A DNA stretch of 64,000 bases from contig JAPEHQ010000019.1 of assembly GCA_027405735.1 (NCBI GenBank), forward strand, positions 749,001 through 813,000. Direction: 5' to 3'. Below the pieces are notes generated by a model, which worked only from the letters and a program-made list of their open reading frames with translations, searched no databases and had not been told where the DNA came from. Positions 60,369 to 64,000 of this stretch are shown piece by piece. How positions within the stretch are numbered: position 1 is the first letter of the stretch; each line of letters begins with the position of its first letter. Source of the DNA: Mucor racemosus. Taxonomy: Eukaryota; Mucoromycota; Mucoromycetes; Mucorales; Mucoraceae. The position numbers and the translations under genes were made by a program.

Positions 60369-62201
60369 TAGAGTTTTTTTTTTATTATTATTTTGATTAT
60401 CAATTCCCCAAATATACACTTTTCTTTACCAGCTGCAATCAATTACACTAATACAAATAATACCTATAATATCTATTTAAAATATTACTCGAGTAATAAA
60501 AATAACAAAATATCTCATATTTGATATTTCAGTACACTGCGTTATTTGGAAATTGAATACAATAGATGCGTCTGCATTATGCTAATATGGTACGCTATAC
60601 ATATCAGCCGTAGATGTGGAAAATACAGGCGATATATATGGAGAACGTTTTTAAATTTTGACAGCAAATCATCTATCATAAGTACAAGATTTTGTCCATT
60701 AAATGTTTTTTTGTAACCTGTCAAAGTTTAAGACTTTGTGTGCTGTTGAGGTATGTTTTGAGATTAATGATCTGTTGGACATCCATTAAAATAAGTGTAA
60801 AACACATTACATTCCAATTTTGATTATACAAAGGAAGTTTGCTTATTAATTTCGGTCATTGTCGTATGTATTTGTTGGTGCAATGAAATGACACCTTTTA
60901 TAGACCAAAGTCGCCATTGTCATTTCAGAAAAATAACAACTGATCTCGATTCGTACCTGAATCTCGCTCCATAAGGACTGAGTTCCAATCAGATCCCAAT
61001 ATGCATAACGAGGAAACTCTATATTGCTGGTGCCTGTAAAAGGAAGTATTCCTGATCAAAATATAACCTTCTACAACACGACACCTATGATATAAAGCTG
61101 TAATTATTTTGCATTAATAATATATCCAAAACTCCTGCTCATGTAATCGCAGTTGCAGTAATTCTAGATAAGGAATCACATCTCATAAAAATAAGCTCAG
61201 TAGCATTTTAAACTATAACTGGAATTTTGGAAGATCAACATCCATCTAATAATATTCTATTATATCAAACAAAGTATCAACATCTCAACCAAGTATCTTA
61301 GAAAAGAATGTCCATAAAATACATTATGATTGAACACCTGTAAAATAGGCATCAACGCACAAACATCTACTATTTTACAATTCATATAAGTATAGCACAC
61401 TTTATGAAGATATTATTTTTTTCTTCAGATTTCTTTTAATGACAATAAAACTGTGGAAAGACTATAATGGTATTTATCAATGCTTTTATTTTTTATTTTA
61501 TTTTTTATTTTTATAAAACAACTTCAACAATTTATTGCAGCTGGCTGTGACTGATTTAGCGCTGTTTATAATTTAAAATAGCCATAGTAGTTCGCTATTA
61601 TGCCACAACCCCTACACGAACAAAGGCGCGTTTTATTATTTCGATTTAACCAGTAAATCAATAAATGCTACAGTTTTTAATCTGGGTACTTCTACAACTG
61701 TAGTGTATGTTTTGAAACTTTCAGACAATTTGTTTCAATATTCATTGACTACGAGCATTTTTTCGATTTCTTTATTTTTTTTAAGCAGAGGAAGGGGCGT
61801 TTTTACTTAAAAACGTATGCTCTACTCCTTCAAAAGCAGTTGTTGGCTAATGAAATTACGATATATTATTTATAAATATACTGTGCATTAAGTGCAACTT
61901 CAAAGTTCAATTTTGAACTATTATTTGTGTAATGATCTGTAATTTCGGACTAACAACAAAGGTGGATAATATGCTTATAGATATTATTCTTGTTATTATA
62001 AATTGGTGATTACTGGATTGATGAAGGTTGGTGTTCTTATTTGTAAATTAAATATTTATTAGTGAATAAATAAAAGTAAAGGGAATGTAACAAGACAGAA
62101 GATGATAAATCTACAAGGGATCATATAATGATTTCCTTTTAGTATTTATATAAAAAATGAGGCAAGGTTTTGCATGAATGAAACTGAAATGTTTGACTCA
62201 T
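60369..62201. other. Intergenic region downstream of kinesin
   Basis: AT-rich DNA without recognised genes. The only open frame of note (60542-60724 minus) is unrecognised. The first part should hold the kinesin 3' UTR. Confidence 0.6.
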
Positions 62202-62838
62202 TATGATGTATCATTCTTAAACCAGATCATGTCAAATCCAAAAAAGTAAGCAATAACAGATTCGGAACCGGAAGTTACTTAATTGAATAATACTAACTAT
62301 ACCATGCTCCTAAAAGCATAATACGCTAGTGCGATATTCCAACATGATATACCAACATAGCACATTACTATTAAATAACATCTAAACTACCTTATCACAT
62401 CATTAATTCCCCAAATCAAATAGTATATAAACCCTATTAATCTCATTCCAATAAACAATATCTCTTTACTTGATTAAATTTCTAGTTTTTATTTAACCTA
62501 AACATATTTTGATAAATCAAAGTAAAGAGATATTGTTTATTGGAATGAGATTAATAGGGTTTATATACTATTTGATTTGGGGAATTAATGATGTGATAAG
62601 GTAGTTTAGATGTTATTTAATAGTAATGTGCTATGTTGGTATATCATGTTGGAATATCGCACTAGCGTATTATGCTTTTGCACCATGCTTCTATACCATG
62701 CTTCTATACCATGCTTCTATACCATGCTTTTAGGAGCATCGTATAGTTAATATTTAATTAAGAAACTTCCGGTTCCGGGTCTTTTATTGTTTACTTTTTT
62801 GGATTTGACATGATCCGGTTTAAGAATGATACATCATA
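62202..62838. mobile_element. Foldback structure (inverted repeat with 50-bp spacer)
   Basis: Left arm 62202-62470 and right arm 62521-62838 are near-complementary. The spacer 62471-62520 (TTGATTAAATTTCTAGTTTT onward) is repeated directly after the right arm at about 62839-62887, so the right arm is flanked by about 48-bp direct repeats. The right arm is longer because of a tandem ACCATGCTTCTAT block at about 62681-62727. No coding sequence. This may be a foldback element or an inverted duplication of one. Confidence 0.8.
62681..62730 (+). repeat. Tandem CCATGCTTCTATA minisatellite
   Basis: Three to four copies of a 15-bp unit (CCATGCTTCTATA plus two bases) inside the right arm of the foldback structure. 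The left arm has a single counterpart. Confidence 0.85.
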
Positions 62839-62887
62839 CTTGATTAAATTTCTAGTTTTATTTAACCTAAGCATATTTTGATAAATC

Positions 62888-64000
62888 ACATTACAATAAA
62901 TTTAGTACGCTAGGAGTTTCTTATATCCGATATCAAGGCTTTGCACTTCAATACATGTCGTAGTCAGTAGGTTGTAAGATGTATTGATACTGTAGAAGGC
63001 GAAAAGGTATGGTACTTGGTGGCATACATCAGAAAATGAGATTTTTGTCCAATTTTTTTTCAAGTTCAGAATTTGGGATGAGGGTATACAGGGGAAAAAT
63101 TGAAGCTGGAAACAAAGGTATCTCTTTGTGCACATTTTTGAGGATATCTCCACGAAAAATTAATATTTTTAAAAAAACTAAATTGATCTGAGAGTGCAGT
63201 AAAATGTAAAATAAAAGCTTTGAAAAAGATACAGTTTAAATCCTTCTTTATTCAAATAATGGATAGTGTGCATTAAGTCTATATTTCTACGATACTCTAT
63301 TTATATTAGTTGTGATTTTGTTATATCTGGGAGTTGCACCGTAACTGTCAGTGATCTATCAGAATTAGGAATAACCGAATTACCAACTTAGGACTTCTGT
63401 CAAACCGTGATGTTTAACATGCGAATCAGACAATGCTGCATTCCATACATATATCATCATGCTACTTATTAAATGATTGAAGCATGATTCCATTGTCTTC
63501 ATGCAATATCCATATGTTTATTCTTTTTGTTAAATCAATTAGTTTGTTTGTGATTTTAAAGTTTATATTGAGCTTCTTGATTTACATAATCAAGGCGGTC
63601 TTTTAATGCCCGTTTTTGGCATATTTGTTAATGATCCGCATAGAGCAATCCTTACTTTGGTCTATGTGTTTCTTCAGTTTATTTTATGAATCAATTTGCT
63701 TTGTTTATGATTCGGTCTATTTTGAAATGTCAAAAGAGTCTATATAAATAATCTTGCCAGAATATTACACTTTTATTTTCAATACATCCTTTGGATGTAT
63801 TTATATACATTAATTATAACTATTACTAGGGTTTTACTATCTAAGAATATGATGTAAGTCAATGATCCACATTGATTTACTGTAACACTAATTATAGACT
63901 GTGACCTTGGATGTGAGACCTAGGATGAGTATTGACATAACATATTTTATTTATATGTTAGATTACTAATACTTTCTGTATTTACTGTTAAATTCATGTT
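62888..64000. other. Terminal intergenic stretch with dispersed repeats
   Basis: 62900-63005 is the inverse of 12903-13018. 63055-63185 matches 14690-14820. 63345-63460 matches 10990-11105 and 55245-55350. No gene is seen to the window end. Confidence 0.7.

Overview
The window looks like AT-rich fungal nuclear DNA. Coding genes are split by short introns (about 45-100 bp, GT..AG, often with a CTAAT-type branch site), and conserved eukaryotic housekeeping genes sit between long stretches of decayed mobile elements. The gene content (SNW1, ALG10, a vigilin-type KH protein, a siderophore-type MFS transporter, OTUD3, a kinesin), the intron style and the transposon types (Tc1/mariner, KDZ, LINE, pogo-like and CACTA-like MITEs) point to an early-diverging fungus, most likely Mucoromycota/Mucorales. 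This placement is an inference from gene style and family knowledge. No search was run.

Layout. 74-7548 is a compact gene block: the splicing factor SNW1/Prp45 (+), the ER glucosyltransferase ALG10 (-) and a nine-KH-domain vigilin/Scp160-like protein (+). ALG10 and the KH gene are divergent across about 350 bp. A TA-flanked, disrupted Tc1/mariner element follows (7862-9483). Then comes a gene desert of about 7 kb made of diverged repeats, including a pogo-like MITE at 15906-16401. A siderophore-iron-type MFS transporter (16771-18730, -) is followed by a quiet AT-rich spacer. Next is a four-exon gene of 1335 residues (23667-27851, +) with a DEDDy 3'-5' exonuclease core inside a large protein of unknown function; it is the most intriguing intact gene here.

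27852-39492 is accessory DNA: a LINE relic lacking the reverse-transcriptase core, a frameshifted orphan ORF, a Tc1 transposase 3' fragment, degenerate 29-bp repeats, and a near-perfect palindrome with two 1813-bp arms and a 222-bp spacer (35099-38946). A ten-exon membrane-anchored protein gene (39493-41758, -) and the OTU-domain deubiquitinase OTUD3 (41983-43598, +) form a second divergent pair. A decayed KDZ transposase gene (44724-47267) lies next to an array of GCTCG/CGAGC hairpins (47549-48012).

48013-56317 is another repeat-rich desert. It carries an inverted, diverged copy of the 9.7-13.4 kb region and a CACTA-like MITE. A long kinesin gene, probably kinesin-4 (56318-60368, +), is followed by a non-coding tail with a foldback structure at 62202-62887. 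The intact genes are unrelated housekeeping or transport functions and do not form a pathway. The mobile elements are linked by shared repeat modules, several of them present in inverted pairs.
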